The notes: generated from the letters alone by a model not told the origin. 30,000 bases of DNA from Chondrilla cf. caribensis (GCA_964020155.1 OZ026565.1:4681053-4711052); one strand, 5' to 3'. Positions 18,398 through 27,768 are shown, counted from the first letter of the stretch. Numbers and translations: made by a program.

Positions 18398-19765
18398 ACA
18401 TGTGTATTTTACAGCACTAGATAATCCTCACATAGTGCAAGTGTGTATCTACAATTTGGTGAATTGCCTTGCCAGACTCAAAATGGCTGACTTGTGGTTA
18501 TAATGTTGTAATAGTAATAACATAAAGCTAAGAAAATAATATTATAAAATAAAACTCAACGCAAGATGTAAAAGTTATATGGTCTGTACATTAACTTATT
18601 TATTAATGTACATACTGTATAGCGGGAAAGTTTGGCAGGTACAAATTTGGCAGGCCTGCCCAAATGTTTTACAATATAAATATGGCTGATACTTCTGTTC
18701 TATTGGTGTACGTTTAGATTACTTTTTTATTAGTTATCATTGAGTGCAGTAGCACTCTATATGTAGGGATGATACGAGAAGAAAATGGCAGCCCTATACT
18801 ATACATACCTTACTGCATGTTTCACAAAATATTGTCTATGGACAGGTATTAAGCCCAAGTCAGCATTTTGAAGTCGTTCTTGAGTGATGTAAGAAGTAGG
18901 TAAGAAGACTACTAACAAATGGGTAAATTATAATTGAAGAGGCAAACTGGCAAAAGGTCAAAAAAATTGAAGGTCATTTTTCAATTTTTTATCCAGAGCT
19001 ATCAAACTATTGGCTGGAGCTATGGTGCTGATTTTAACAGAAATGATTTATTTTTATAGTGCAGAGTGACCATTCCTACTGTTGTTAGGATTGTACTACA
19101 TATGGCGACTGCAGCATTTCCAGCACTATAAAGCAACTGCCTCATAGAAAAGCGCCATCTTGTTTAATTTAGAATATTTACTTACTTCATACATGTATTT
19201 GAATAATGCTTAAAGGGTATTAGTGAGCAGATGACAGGTTTCATAGCGAGTTTGGGTAGTTTGAAGTCCAAGGGGGTGACTTTTTATATTTTCCCCAAAT
19301 TATACACATTTTACCACACATGCCTGAGGCATCCTGTGTACCTCTCACATGGTACGCATATGGGTCCTTCCTGTTGCTGGATTACCTCCCACATGACAAC
19401 TCTTCGATCTCCGATACACATACCTTAGGCAAACAAAGAATGCAAACAAGCATAATAAAAGCATCTAAAAATGTAATATTAGATGTCCCCAAACCTAGTG
19501 GTGAGTGATAACACAACGTCATGTGTACGTATATTCATGTCTTGGTACATGTCTCACACTTTGGTGACAAAAAAGAGGTCCTCAACTAACTTAGTTCAAT
19601 TCACTATGGATCCAGGAGGGATTTATCTATTATGTATCCTGGCAACCAAGAAGTGTATCAAAATTAATCAGGTTTTGTCATAACATACATCAACTTGACC
19701 TGTTCTGAGCTAGTACATGGGAAATGTACATAGGTCAGTTCCTATGATGTTACCTTCAGCCAGGA
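18398..19765. other. Intron 10 of P1, 5' part, with a repeat-exon relic
   Basis: The bases 19483-19500 (AGATGTCCCCAAACCTAGTG region) followed by GTGAGTG match the last part of a 78-base repeat exon, and 19562-19610 matches the flank seen near 18125 and 25085 (AGAGGTCCTCAACT). A former extra repeat copy therefore stood here but lacks its 5' half and acceptor. Near 18640-18665 TTTGGCAGG..CCTGCCCAAA forms a short dyad. Otherwise nothing was recognised. Confidence 0.5.
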
Positions 19766-20283
19766 TACATACATTGATGTACTCCATGCATTGATGTACT
19801 CCATGTATTGATGTACTCCATGCATTGATGTACTCCATGCATTGATGTACTCCATGTATTGATGTACTCCATGTATTGATGTACTCCATGCATTGATGTA
19901 CTCCATGCATTGATGTACTCCATGTATTGATGTACTCCATGTATTGATGTACTCTATGTATTGATGTACTCCATGTATTGATGTACTCCATGTATTGATG
20001 TACTCCATGTATTGATGTACTCCATGCATTGATGTACTCCATGTATTGATGTACTCCATGTATTGATGTACTCCATACATTGATGTACTCCATGCATTGA
20101 TGTACTCCATGCATTGATGTACTCCATGTATTGATGTACTCCATGTATTGATGTACTCCATGTATTGATGTACTCCATGTATTGATGTACTCCATACATT
20201 GATGTACTCCATGTATTGATGTACTCCATGTATTGATGTACTCCATGTATTGATGTACTCCATGTATTGATGTACTCCATGTA
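19766..20283 (+). repeat. 17-bp minisatellite (TGATGTACTCCATGTAT), part 1
   Basis: About 30 copies of a 17-base unit, alternating CATGTAT and CATGCAT types, without stops on the - strand in any frame. The same unit resumes at 21047-21160. Located in P1 intron 10. Confidence 0.95.
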
Positions 20284-20284
20284 G

Positions 20285-20425
20285 TAGTTATACCCCGCTT
20301 TCGGTGTGTACTGTGCGGATGTACTAAGTGTTAGGAATAGATTGGCCGAGGGCGCAGCCCGAGGCTAATCTATTCCTAACACTTAGTGCATCCGCACAGT
20401 ACACACCGAAAGCGGGGTATAACTA
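20285..20425. repeat. Long inverted repeat (foldback), 59-bp arms
   Basis: Starting TAGTTATACCCCGC and ending GCGGGGTATAACTA, the two 59-base arms pair fully except for one T/G site at 20322/20388. The 23-base centre is GC-rich and partly self-paired (GGGC..GCCC). It interrupts the 17-bp minisatellite. Such arms can form a strong hairpin in DNA or RNA. It looks like a foldback or MITE-like unit, but I found no certain target duplication. Confidence 0.92.
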
Positions 20426-20526
20426 GTATGTACCCCGTAGGCACATTCATTTACGCGGGCTGGTAGGCCCATCGATCGAGGTTTTCAACGAAGAGCAGCA
20501 AGAAGGCCTGATAACACTGCAGCAAT

Positions 20527-20925
20527 TGTCGTTCGTTTGGTAAATTTTATCCTCAGACTCGTTTCAGCAAGTTTCCTCTTTCGTTCGGTAAAGTTAATAC
20601 TCCTAGGCTCGTCGTTTTGGCAAGTTTCCTATTTTGTTCGTTCGTTCCTTCTGTAGATATTCTAAGGCTCGTTGTTTTTTGGCCAGTTTCCTATTTCGTT
20701 CGTTCATTCGTTCTGTAGATATTCTAAGGCTCGTTGTTTTGGCAAGTTTCCTCATTCGTTCGGTACATATATTCCAAGGTTCATGGGTTTGGCAAGTTTC
20801 CCTTGTTCGTTCGGAAAATATTCTGAGGCTTTTGGGTTCGGCGAGCTTCCTCGTTCGCTCGATAAATATTCCGAGGCTCGTGGGTTCGACGAGTTTCGTC
20901 GTTCACTCAGTAACTAGCCGAAGCT
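20527..20925 (+). repeat. Degenerate ~50-bp tandem repeat (TTCGTTCGGTAAATATTC)
   Basis: About eight units with the order TTCGTTCG, a short AT-rich piece, TTC[T/C]GAGGCTCG and TTTGGCAAGTTTCCT, spaced 47-62 bases apart and much diverged. The open frames across it (20634-20936) come from the repeat. It lies between the foldback and the second minisatellite part and may belong to one inserted element. Confidence 0.8.
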
Positions 20926-20958
20926 TGTTAGATTAAATAATGCCACTTACAAAAACTG

Positions 20959-20985
20959 GGGTACATCACAAATGTACCCCAGTAC
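20959..20985. repeat. Short perfect hairpin, 11-bp arms
   Basis: CTGGGGTACAT and ATGTACCCCAG face each other across CACAA. GGGGTACAT occurs again at 21042-21050 and TGTACCCC at 20430-20437, linking this region to the foldback. Confidence 0.85.
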
Positions 20986-21046
20986 ATCGCGAATGTACTC
21001 CTGTCGGTGCTTTTGAAGTTGATTGAAAACGCCCACGCATCGGGGT

Positions 21047-21160
21047 ACATACATTGATGTACTCCATGTATTGATGTACTCCATGTATTGATGTACTCCA
21101 TGTATTGATGTACTCCATGTATTGATGTACTCCATGCATTGATGTACTCCATGCATTGAT
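21047..21160 (+). repeat. 17-bp minisatellite, part 2
   Basis: About 6.5 copies of the same unit as at 19766-20283 and in the same orientation. The two parts were probably one array, split by the DNA at 20284-21046. Confidence 0.93.
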
Positions 21161-21203
21161 ATGTGATATGATATATATTAAATGTTATACTGTACATTGT
21201 CAG

Positions 21204-21281
21204 GTACTGGTCCTCATCCAATGGAGTCCTCCACACCTCCTCCTCCTGAAACCGCTCGAGATGATGTCCCCGGACCTAGTG
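21204..21281 (+). CDS. P1 exon 11: 78-base repeat, fourth copy
   Basis: Same borders, length and phase as the other repeat exons (GTGPHPMESSTPPPPETARD, then DVPGPS). The 70-base intron after it is nearly the same as the one at 11522-11591, so exon and intron were copied together. Confidence 0.7.
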
Positions 21282-21351
21282 GTGAGTGGAGTGTAATACA
21301 CTGTTCACATCAATGTGCATACGTGAGTTGATCATTCTATTGTCCAATCAG

Positions 21352-21429
21352 GTACTGGTCCTCTTCCAATGGAGTCCTCCACACCTCCTCCTCCTGAAAC
21401 CACTCGGGATGATGTCCCCGGACCTAGTG
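21352..21429 (+). CDS. P1 exon 12: 78-base repeat, fifth copy
   Basis: GTGPLPMESSTPPPPETTRD then DVPGPS, phase 1-1, donor GTGAGTGG. It is closest to the copy just upstream, which points to a recent local duplication. Confidence 0.7.
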
Positions 21430-21531
21430 GTGAGTGGAATGTAATACACTGTTCACATCAATGTGCGCACGTGTGGTGATCATTCTTTTGTCTATTGAAT
21501 ATTCTTATATGTACATATTGTGTCCTTGCAG

Positions 21532-22217
21532 GTACTGTAACTGAGCCCTTCCCCTCAACATCTACTGCTAAATCTGAACCTGGGGACTTATTATTATTCT
21601 ACCCTGTCATCAGTGACCTGGAGGATGACTTCTCTGACCTGGCTACAGAAGTGTTGGAACTGATTAAGACACTGGAAGCAAGCAATCTGAAGCGGCTATG
21701 TACAAATTTAGCTAATTTCCTAAAAGTTCCTCCATCCTCTCCACCTCTTCATGTACCAGAAGAGTATGATACACTGAAATCTTTCTTAATCTCCAGATGG
21801 GACCCTCTCCAGATCCAGTTTTTACAGGAAGTTGTGAGATACCTGGAAACACCTGACCTTTCTAAGCAATTGAAAAAGTATGAAGAATTGCTAAAGAAGG
21901 AAATTACAGCCTTCTTGTCAGAGTGCAAAATCAAGCAGGTCCCGTACAAGAGATTAGCCCACCTGTCATTATTAGCTGTCACCATCGACTGCACCCCTAG
22001 TGAATTATCACTGAGTAGAATTCTGGAACTGAAGGAGTTCTTAGTCAGGGAACTAGGTCTTGGAGAAGCACAGTTTCTAGGTTTCTCTGTTGGCAGTGTC
22101 ATCTTGTACTTCTCCATCCCTAATTATTGTGTGTATCCTGACTTGTTATCATGCCGACCACCCTCACATGAAAGAATGGGAGGTGGTTTCTCCATCGGTG
22201 GGATAGAAATTTGTTAG
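21532..22217 (+). CDS. P1 exon 13: W domain 2, with decayed end
   Basis: After CCTTGCAG the exon reads TVTEPFPSTSTAKSEPGDLL, then the acidic helix and the W domain: FLISRWDPLQIQFLQEVVRY, LSLSRILELKEFLVRELGLG, GSVILYFSIPN. It tracks W domain 1 up to that strand. Then a frameshift near 22125-22140 replaces the expected end with a short odd tail and TAG at 22215-22217. In another frame the lost end can be traced (MKEWEVVSPSV), and about eight bases are also missing near 22210. The former donor GTGAGC survives at 22249. The protein is probably cut about 45 residues short, or this module is dying. Confidence 0.65.
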
Positions 22218-22248
22218 TTGAAAGAAGGATTGTTGATGTACCAGACAG

Positions 22249-22335
22249 GTGAGCTGTGTGTGTGTGGTGTGGTGGTGTGTGTATGTGTGTGGTGTGTATG
22301 GGTGTGTGTGTGGATGTGGGTTTGCCTGTATGAGT
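22249..22335 (+). repeat. GT-rich tract after old donor
   Basis: GTGAGC leads into an irregular GTGTGTGTGG run, the same arrangement as at 13836. Confidence 0.8.
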
Positions 22336-22413
22336 GTGTTAATTTAATTTGTACTCAATATGTAAAAGTGTACTGATAACACTGATAACCTTACATTTAA
22401 CACTAATTGGAGA

Positions 22414-22930
22414 TGAGGACACCCTCGTACAGTACACACTGGTGCGGTGAGAACACTCCTCTAACAGTACACACTGGCGTGGTGGGGACACTCCTCGTAC
22501 AGTACACACTGGTGTGGTGGGGACACTCCTCGTACAGTACACACTGGTGTGGTGGGGACACTCCTTGTACAGTACACACTGGTGTGGTGGGGACACTCCT
22601 CGTACAGTACACACTGGTGTGGTGGGGACACTCTCTGTACAGTACACACTGGTGTGGTGGGGACACTCCTCGTACAATACACACTGGTGTGGTGGGGACA
22701 CTCCTCGTACAGTACACACTGATGTGGTGGGGACACTCCTCGTACAGTACACACTGGTATGGTGGGGACACTCTCTGTACAGTACACACTGGTGTGGGGG
22801 GGACACTCCTCGTACAGTACACACTGGTATGGTGGTGACACTCTCTGTACAGTACACACTGGTGTGGTGGGGACACTCCTCGTACAGTACACACTGGTGT
22901 GGTGGGGACACTCCTCGTACAGTACACTTT
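22414..22930 (+). repeat. 35-bp minisatellite, ~15 copies
   Basis: The unit starts GGTGTGGTGGGGACACTCCT and ends CGTACAGTACACACT. Variants have CTCTCTGTAC or single changes. Six reading frames stay largely open, which explains the 140-200 codon frames on both strands. None has a start context or homology I recognise. Confidence 0.95.
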
Positions 22931-22988
22931 GTGAACATTCTGTTCTATATCTTGTGATTTGTCTTCATATCTTTCTCTCTCCATACAG

Positions 22989-23018
22989 AATCCTACCCAC
23001 CTTCCCAGTATTAGCTAA
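22989..23018 (+). CDS. Possible terminal exon (NPTHLPSIS-stop)
   Basis: After CTCCATACAG, nine codons are followed by TAA in phase 0, which is the phase left by a W exon donor (22249). It would have ended the protein had W domain 2 stayed open, or does so in an allele without the frameshift. Support is only the acceptor and phase. Confidence 0.2.
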   Translation, partial: NPTHLPSIS

Positions 23019-23488
23019 CAATATCTTCCATTCCTACAGAACAGATCAAATTTGACACCACATGTGTGTGGTTTATGTAATTGTATGACATTTTGGTATC
23101 TTTGTATATGACACTTTTCATAACTATTTTTATACTTTTAGTCCAATTTTTGTGTAAGCATATGTATATACATATTACTATGTACGTGTATCTTGTAATA
23201 ATATCAGAATATAACAAAACTTATGTACAACATATAATACTACAAATGAAATATACGAGATTGTATATATGTATACGTATATTATGTGCTCATATACATT
23301 TTCACTTGCAATGTATATTATATATATAAATGCAGGTACACATTATGTATACATAATAGTAAATTAAACTTGTAACACTACCAATACATAATTATAGAAA
23401 CATAATTTGAACATAAATACACATCACTACATGATACAATACAAAAATTCAATATAATATTACATTTTGTGATCACATCTTACAATTC
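23019..23488. other. AT-rich stretch, possible 3' UTR
   Basis: Very AT-rich with many TATATA and TACGTA steps and no exon signs. It may be the P1 3' UTR, since a polyadenylation signal lies at its end. Confidence 0.3.
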
Positions 23489-23494
23489 AATAAA
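23489..23494 (+). promoter_or_regulatory. Candidate polyadenylation signal AATAAA
   Basis: AATAAA in TTCAATAAAGTT, about 1.3 kb after the P1 stop codon. AATAAA is common in AT-rich DNA, so this is only a candidate. Confidence 0.3.
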
Positions 23495-23684
23495 GTTAAC
23501 ATGGGATATATAGTTCCAATTGCAATAACTAGCTATACAAGGTTAAGTGATGAGCCTGGTCTACCTCAAGTGGATTCATATGGAGGACCTGGTGAGTTGA
23601 TCCATACAGCTAGCCTCACTACAAGGAGTAAGAGATGGGGAGGATGGGAGAGTGAATATGACAGAATACATGTTATAGGTGATT

Positions 23685-23685
<1 letters not shown>

Positions 23686-23749
<64 letters not shown>

Positions 23750-23767
23750 GCACGCGCACACACACAC
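23686..23767 (+). repeat. (CA)n microsatellite
   Basis: About 80 bases of CA repeats with GC interruptions near the end. The reading frames over it are artefacts. Confidence 0.95.
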
Positions 23768-24227
23768 AGTGAGACACTGCACACAATACACTCAATACAG
23801 TACCACTAGTATGGACACTAGTAGTCAGTCAAACCTTCTCTTCTCCCATACATCCAGGACTTTGTACTGATTACATTTTAATTTGCTTCTGTGGGGTCAG
23901 GTCTATCATCATGCTCATATCATCAACTGGAGCAAACTACCCCAGGCATGGATAGGCCCCAAACGTTCGGTTCAGTTATGGATACTATAACCATGGTTAT
24001 ATAGTTACCATGGTTGCTATAGCACGCATCTACGGGACATGTACAGTAAAGGATAAAGGAGATCTTGGCAACATATGCATGTCGATTGGTCCGGATAATG
24101 GATGCAACTCGAATCATGCTCCTTTTGTTTCATCTGATGTAATATAGGTATGAGATTAACCTTGTCTTTGGTTCTTCATCTACTCTCTCGCTCTCTAGAG
24201 TTCACCCGGAAGAGATCTGAACAGGTT
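23768..24227. other. Intergenic DNA with a 16-bp palindrome
   Basis: TATAACCATGGTTATA at 23986-24001 is a perfect palindrome, followed by a second ACCATGGT at about 24008. No gene was recognised. The role of the palindrome is unknown. Confidence 0.5.
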
Positions 24228-24819
24228 GCCATTTTATAGACAAACTACTATTGCGCAACACTCCCCCCAACCACGTTCAGAGAGAAACACCAATCATTAT
24301 TCAAATCGAGGAATAAAGATGAGTTATAAAAATGAAATCAAGACCAAAGCCTAGGACACAGGGTTAAAAGCAACAGACAGCCAAGGTCGTTTATGCCGTT
24401 CCTGGCAAGGCAGGGGCGAAAAATATCCTCATTGGCGAACTGGATACGTCATCCTGGTGAGCAGCAGTTCGCAAATTGCGAGAGGGGTACCCGTATTAGC
24501 CGCCACCAGTCTTCGTTTCAGACTACAATTCTCTATTATTCTTCGCCCCAAAATGGTCACATTTCTTCTTCGTCTTCATTTTGGTTGGCAAACTTCTTCT
24601 ACACTTCAAAATCTTCTCTTCTTCTTCCTCTCATGCCACGAGGTGTCAGCCATTTTCCTCACGTGATACTCAACTGCTACCCCACACCGTTCGCCTGCAA
24701 CAAGAATAGCTTAGAGAAGAGGAGACGTTAATTCCTATGTCCCAGCGTGCCAATAAAGTAAGTATTGAGAAAGCAGTGTTCAGTCATAGCTAGTCTTTGT
24801 TGCCCGAAAGCAATTTACA
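24228..24819 (+). promoter_or_regulatory. P2 promoter relic
   Basis: Most of this sequence has diverged from the other family promoters, yet GCCATTTT at 24228-24235 and ATTGCGCAAC at 24250-24259 keep the 22-base spacing seen elsewhere. The leader near 24750-24819 (AATAAAGTAAGTATTGAGAA, CAGTCATAGC) also follows P1 and P3. A 112-codon + frame at 24393-24731 has no recognisable domain and I do not call it. Confidence 0.4.
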
Positions 24820-24861
24820 ATGGAGGAAGGGAAAACCGTGAAGAAATCATTAAATAACTAA
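24820..24861 (+). pseudogene. P2 broken CARD start exon
   Basis: ATG is followed by MEEGKTVKKSLNN and TAA. The first nine or so residues parallel MEGGDATKKIL of P1 and P3. The CARD fold itself is missing, so a deletion removed the exon after its start. Confidence 0.6.
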
Positions 24862-25204
24862 TTTGGTTTGTCACAGAGGGTTGGAATATAAAATGTAATC
24901 TTGTCCCTCATACAGTACTAGACTTCTAAGTATTTATGCATGCATAACATGGTAGTCCATCTGTAGCTAGGTCCACATTCTAGACAGTTATAGCTAGGAG
25001 CTAGGAAATCCCTATAAAGGTGCACATCTAAGATGACAGTCCTCAAAATAGGACGTTTTCTTACTGTACAGCCATTTTATGAAGGTGAATGGAAGAGAGG
25101 TCCTCAACTAGCGTGGTTGAATTCATTATAGATGCAATGTGTACCTAAATATATACGTATTATTGCTGTACTCATTTGTGTGAGCATATACTGTACATTG
25201 TCAG
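24862..25204. other. P2 relic: intron sequence before a repeat exon
   Basis: The part from about 25085 (AGAGGTCCTCAACT) to TACTGTACATTGTCAG at 25189-25204 matches the intron end before the 78-base exon at 18246. The exon itself is gone; after the AG the sequence jumps into the middle of a W exon. Confidence 0.6.
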
Positions 25205-25336
25205 ATTTTTTTCTGTGCTTGTCTTCATCCTTCCAACAGTTCTCAACTGGAAGAATCGAATGTAGTGTCTCTCTCAATAGAAGGGCATTTCACTGTCAAT
25301 CTAGTTGAAAAAAAGATTGAGGGTGTGCTGGAGAGA
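25205..25336 (+). pseudogene. P2 half W-domain exon
   Basis: From about 25217 the sequence reads ACLHPSNSSQLEESNVVSLS, then IEGHFTVNLVEKKIEGVLER with donor GTGAGC at 25337, matching the last 40 codons of W domain 1. It is open, with the family donor kept. Joined to the acceptor at 25204, however, it would be in phase 0 while all upstream family exons leave in phase 1. A deletion fused a repeat-exon acceptor to a W exon. Probably dead, or a shortened exon in a changed frame. Confidence 0.65.
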
Positions 25337-26537
25337 GTGAGCTGTGTGTGGTACTATACAGTTCAATATTAGGTGGATGTTTGTACAATGCACACTCTCA
25401 TAGTCTGGTGATTACTAATACTACCGCATGTACTTATCAACTTGGAACGCTCTTTAGACTCTAAATCCTGTCAATTGACCTTCAAGTGTACATGCATACT
25501 TTCTCTCCTGTTCATGCCTGGTTGGCCACATGCAAATGAGGATACATTGCATACACATATATGCACATAAGTACAAAACGTTTGTATGTACACAAACACA
25601 CTGTACACATGTACATATTACGTACGATATATACACATGTGGACATCACACCTTTTCCGATCTGATTTGATCCAAAGCATGTTTATGTCTTAATAATGCC
25701 TTCTCATGACCATGTACTCATGTGAAATCTCTATCTATTCTATAGTACCTGAAAGGTATATTGATGAATGAAGTCACACAATTCCAAGTGAGTCCGTTAG
25801 TGTTTGTTGTTGTGAGATAATCTCTAAGGTCCCTTGACACCCTCCTATGGTGTTTGGATATTGGTGGTCCTGTCCACTCAGGATCTCCAGCATTATTCTA
25901 GTCTAGTTGAATTACCCACTCATAAAGTGGTAATCCAATGTGAGGTTGTCCAAATGCCAAATGATTTTGAACAAGTCATGTTTATTGTTTTGACATGGGA
26001 ACGTGGGAAAACAGCTGCAAATCCTGAAAGTGTTTAAATATTAATTATAATATACAATCAATAACCTGTTAATAACTTCCGCATTGGGACAAATGGTGTA
26101 TTTCAACTACGGCATAATATAGTACATGTGATGGGGGTTCTCAGTGGAATGCCAAAACTGAAATGTAAAACCATTAGTGTATCCCACGGATGGTGCTGAG
26201 GATGCAGTTTGGAGAGTTTGACATCCATGGTATGCCAACTGTAGGAGAAGGGAGAGGAGTTTGCAGACAAACAAACAAACAGAGAACCCGTAGATCTCAG
26301 TAAGATTACTGCCACACACTCCACTGAGGCTCCTACACTCTCACAGGTGATTATCACGGTCAGTGAATGGCACCAACAGAACTGACCAACCACAAGGTCA
26401 CCATAAAAGGTCACTGAGCATAATACACAAGTTTATGAATATCCACATAAAATGTACAGTGAACTTTATGTGGTTACCATATTGGTTTCCTAGAACCAGT
26501 CCTTGGTGTATGATTGGAGTTGTGTGTTAATTAATAG
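25337..26537. other. P2 intron
   Basis: From 25430 it is the start of segmental duplication copy B and matches 3486-4310. It carries no recognised exon up to the acceptor at 26537. CAAACAAACAAAC near 26269 marks the place where copy A lost the next exon. Confidence 0.6.
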
Positions 26538-26696
26538 GGTGGACCGGATCCAATTTTGGAAGATGAAGGTTCAGAATTGGAACCTATTGCTAAGAAACCT
26601 AAACAGGAACCAACTGATTATCAAGATGTGGAATTGAAACCAGACCATGAATCTGAAGAGGAGTCCGTTATTCCTGAGGTGGGATCTGATATTGTG
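26538..26696 (+). CDS. P2 acidic exon
   Basis: A 159-base exon, phase 0 at both ends, between TTAATAG and GTGAGC (26697). It encodes GGPDPILEDEGSELEPIAKK, then KQEPTDYQDVELKPDHESEE, then a short tail ending GSDIV. It resembles P1 exon 7 (VKPDPMFEVESLGLKPLTKE...DHPDVKLK). A nearer donor (GAG then GTGGGA at 26679) is an alternative. It is highly acidic and Pro-rich, probably disordered. Confidence 0.6.
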
Positions 26697-26768
26697 GTGA
26701 GCATTATCTTACTGAGAGAGGTCCTGTTGTACGTATGTGTGTACATAATATGTCAACAACCCCACCAG

Positions 26769-26927
26769 GTCCAGGATGTTACATCACCCAGTGCTGGGTC
26801 CTACAGAGATGTCAGAGGAAAGGGGAAAATGACAAGTGTTTCATCTCCAGTGATCCCACCTGACATCCTCCACACACACCCCAGACCATCATCACCAGGG
26901 GTATTGAGATCTCCCTCTCTATTAGTG
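26769..26927 (+). CDS. P2 Ser/Pro-rich exon
   Basis: A 159-base exon from CACCAG to GTATGT, phase 0-0. It encodes VQDVTSPSAGSYRDVRGKGK, then a Ser/Pro-rich part with PPDILHTHPRPSSPGVLRSP. Only its first 33 or so bases survive in copy A. No domain is recognised; it looks like a disordered tail. Confidence 0.55.
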
Positions 26928-27012
26928 GTATGTGTGTGGTGTTTGTTTACTGTTTACTCCCTGAATATGACAGGTGATGTTTGTTTATTTCTTGCTTTCA
27001 TACAATGCACAG

Positions 27013-27204
27013 TCCTCAGAATCAAGCCCTCTCAGGATTACTACCACTGTGTACGAATCACACCAGTCTTTGCCAATTGGAGGACATCATTACATTGGTC
27101 TAATGTCAGTTGAAGGCTAGAGTCCTCCTCACACAAGTCGAGATGCTCCATCGGAGGTAGTACGTCAAAAAACAGAGGAACAGATGTTGTTTGAAAAAGA
27201 GGTG
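27013..27204 (+). CDS. P2 last coding exon(s), with conserved in-frame TAG
   Basis: After ATGCACAG, 35 codons (SSESSPLRITTTVYESHQSL, PIGGHHYIGLMSVEG) end at TAG, 27118-27120. The same frame stays open for 28 more codons (SPPHTSRDAPSEVVRQKTEE, QMLFEKEV) to a GTAAGC donor at 27205. Copy A keeps the stop and both parts. The likeliest reading is that the protein ends at the TAG, or that the second part is an 84-base alternative exon with CTAG as acceptor. Stop-codon readthrough is a remote option. Confidence 0.5.
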
Positions 27205-27768
27205 GTAAGCTACCATTGTATTTCCTGTGATTATTATTTGTAACAGAATGAGTTTGGATTACATTCTAGTTCTGAAGAGTTTCCTGTTATTCTATTGCTT
27301 TATGCTAACATGTAACAATACATAAAGCACACCTAGGGAAGGATAATTATCCAACCTTTATTTTGTGTACAATATAAAGTGACTACATGTTTGGTTAGTG
27401 AGTAGATGCATCTCATTCTATATTGCACAGAAACTTCTATTGGGGCTCTTTAGACGAAGGTAGCCAAGTCTCAAAGACACAAGCACTGTTATCCGTAAGT
27501 ACATTACCTTCAGTGTATGTGTGATCATATGGTGTCCCACACATGCAAAATATGGTTGTCAGATGTCCTTGGTTTGGTGTGAGTACTTTATGACAATCAA
27601 GTGCATACTGAATGTACCCATCAATGACCATACATGCTCAAAGCCATCATAGGTATGGTTACTGTATATACCTATGTGTATCAGCTCCTAACTCCAATGT
27701 ACCATGTGTGAATATTGTATTTTGTGATGTAACTCTTACTTGAAATTCATCTCTATCTCTTGTTACAG
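27205..27768. other. P2 last intron or 3' UTR
   Basis: Co-linear with 4710-5230; no other exon was recognised. It ends at a good acceptor, TTGTTACAG. Confidence 0.5.

Larger units (their letters stand above)
8280..22217 (+). other. P1: multi-exon CARD-like / W-domain gene (model)
   Basis: I joined exons 8280-8593, 9093-9151, 11444-11521, 11592-11669, 13093-13835, 14489-14572, 15432-15578, 17101-17423, 17995-18056, 18246-18323, 21204-21281, 21352-21429 and 21532-22217. Every border is GT..AG, all phases agree, and the sum is 2,808 bases: 935 codons plus a stop. The predicted order is CARD-like domain (residues 1-105), linker, 26-residue repeats (125-176), W domain (177-424), coiled coil, acidic segment, second CARD-like domain (502-609), linker, three repeats, second W domain (708-935). 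No signal peptide or membrane segment is visible, so a cytosolic protein is likely. CARD domains pair with other CARDs in immune and death signalling. The exon chain is a hand model without transcript support. Two genes, or transcription running on into P2 exons, are possible. Confidence 0.6.

Noticed and set aside
19710..20280. 170-codon - strand frames with MEYINTWSTSIHGVHQ repeats
   Set aside because: They come from the 17-bp repeat, which lacks stops on that strand; no other sign of a gene.
20634..20936. 100-codon Arg/Ser/Phe-rich + frame
   Set aside because: It follows the degenerate ~50-bp tandem repeat and has no known domain.
1698..22930. Direct-repeat arrays as CRISPR
   Set aside because: The units are head to tail without unique spacers, and the DNA is from an animal.
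22339..22984. 140-200 codon frames on both strands
   Set aside because: They lie wholly in the 35-bp minisatellite and are open in several frames at once.
23501..23686. 61-codon frame ending before the CA tract, with a GGACCTG/GTGAGTT border like the family repeat exons
   Set aside because: The resemblance (DEPGLP...GGPG) is weak and I see no good acceptor, so I do not call an exon.
24393..24731. 112-codon + frame, and a - strand ATG at 24651-24653 with a good start context
   Set aside because: The region is a promoter relic by comparison with the other copies. The + frame shows no domain, and the - frame stops after 15 codons without a clear donor.
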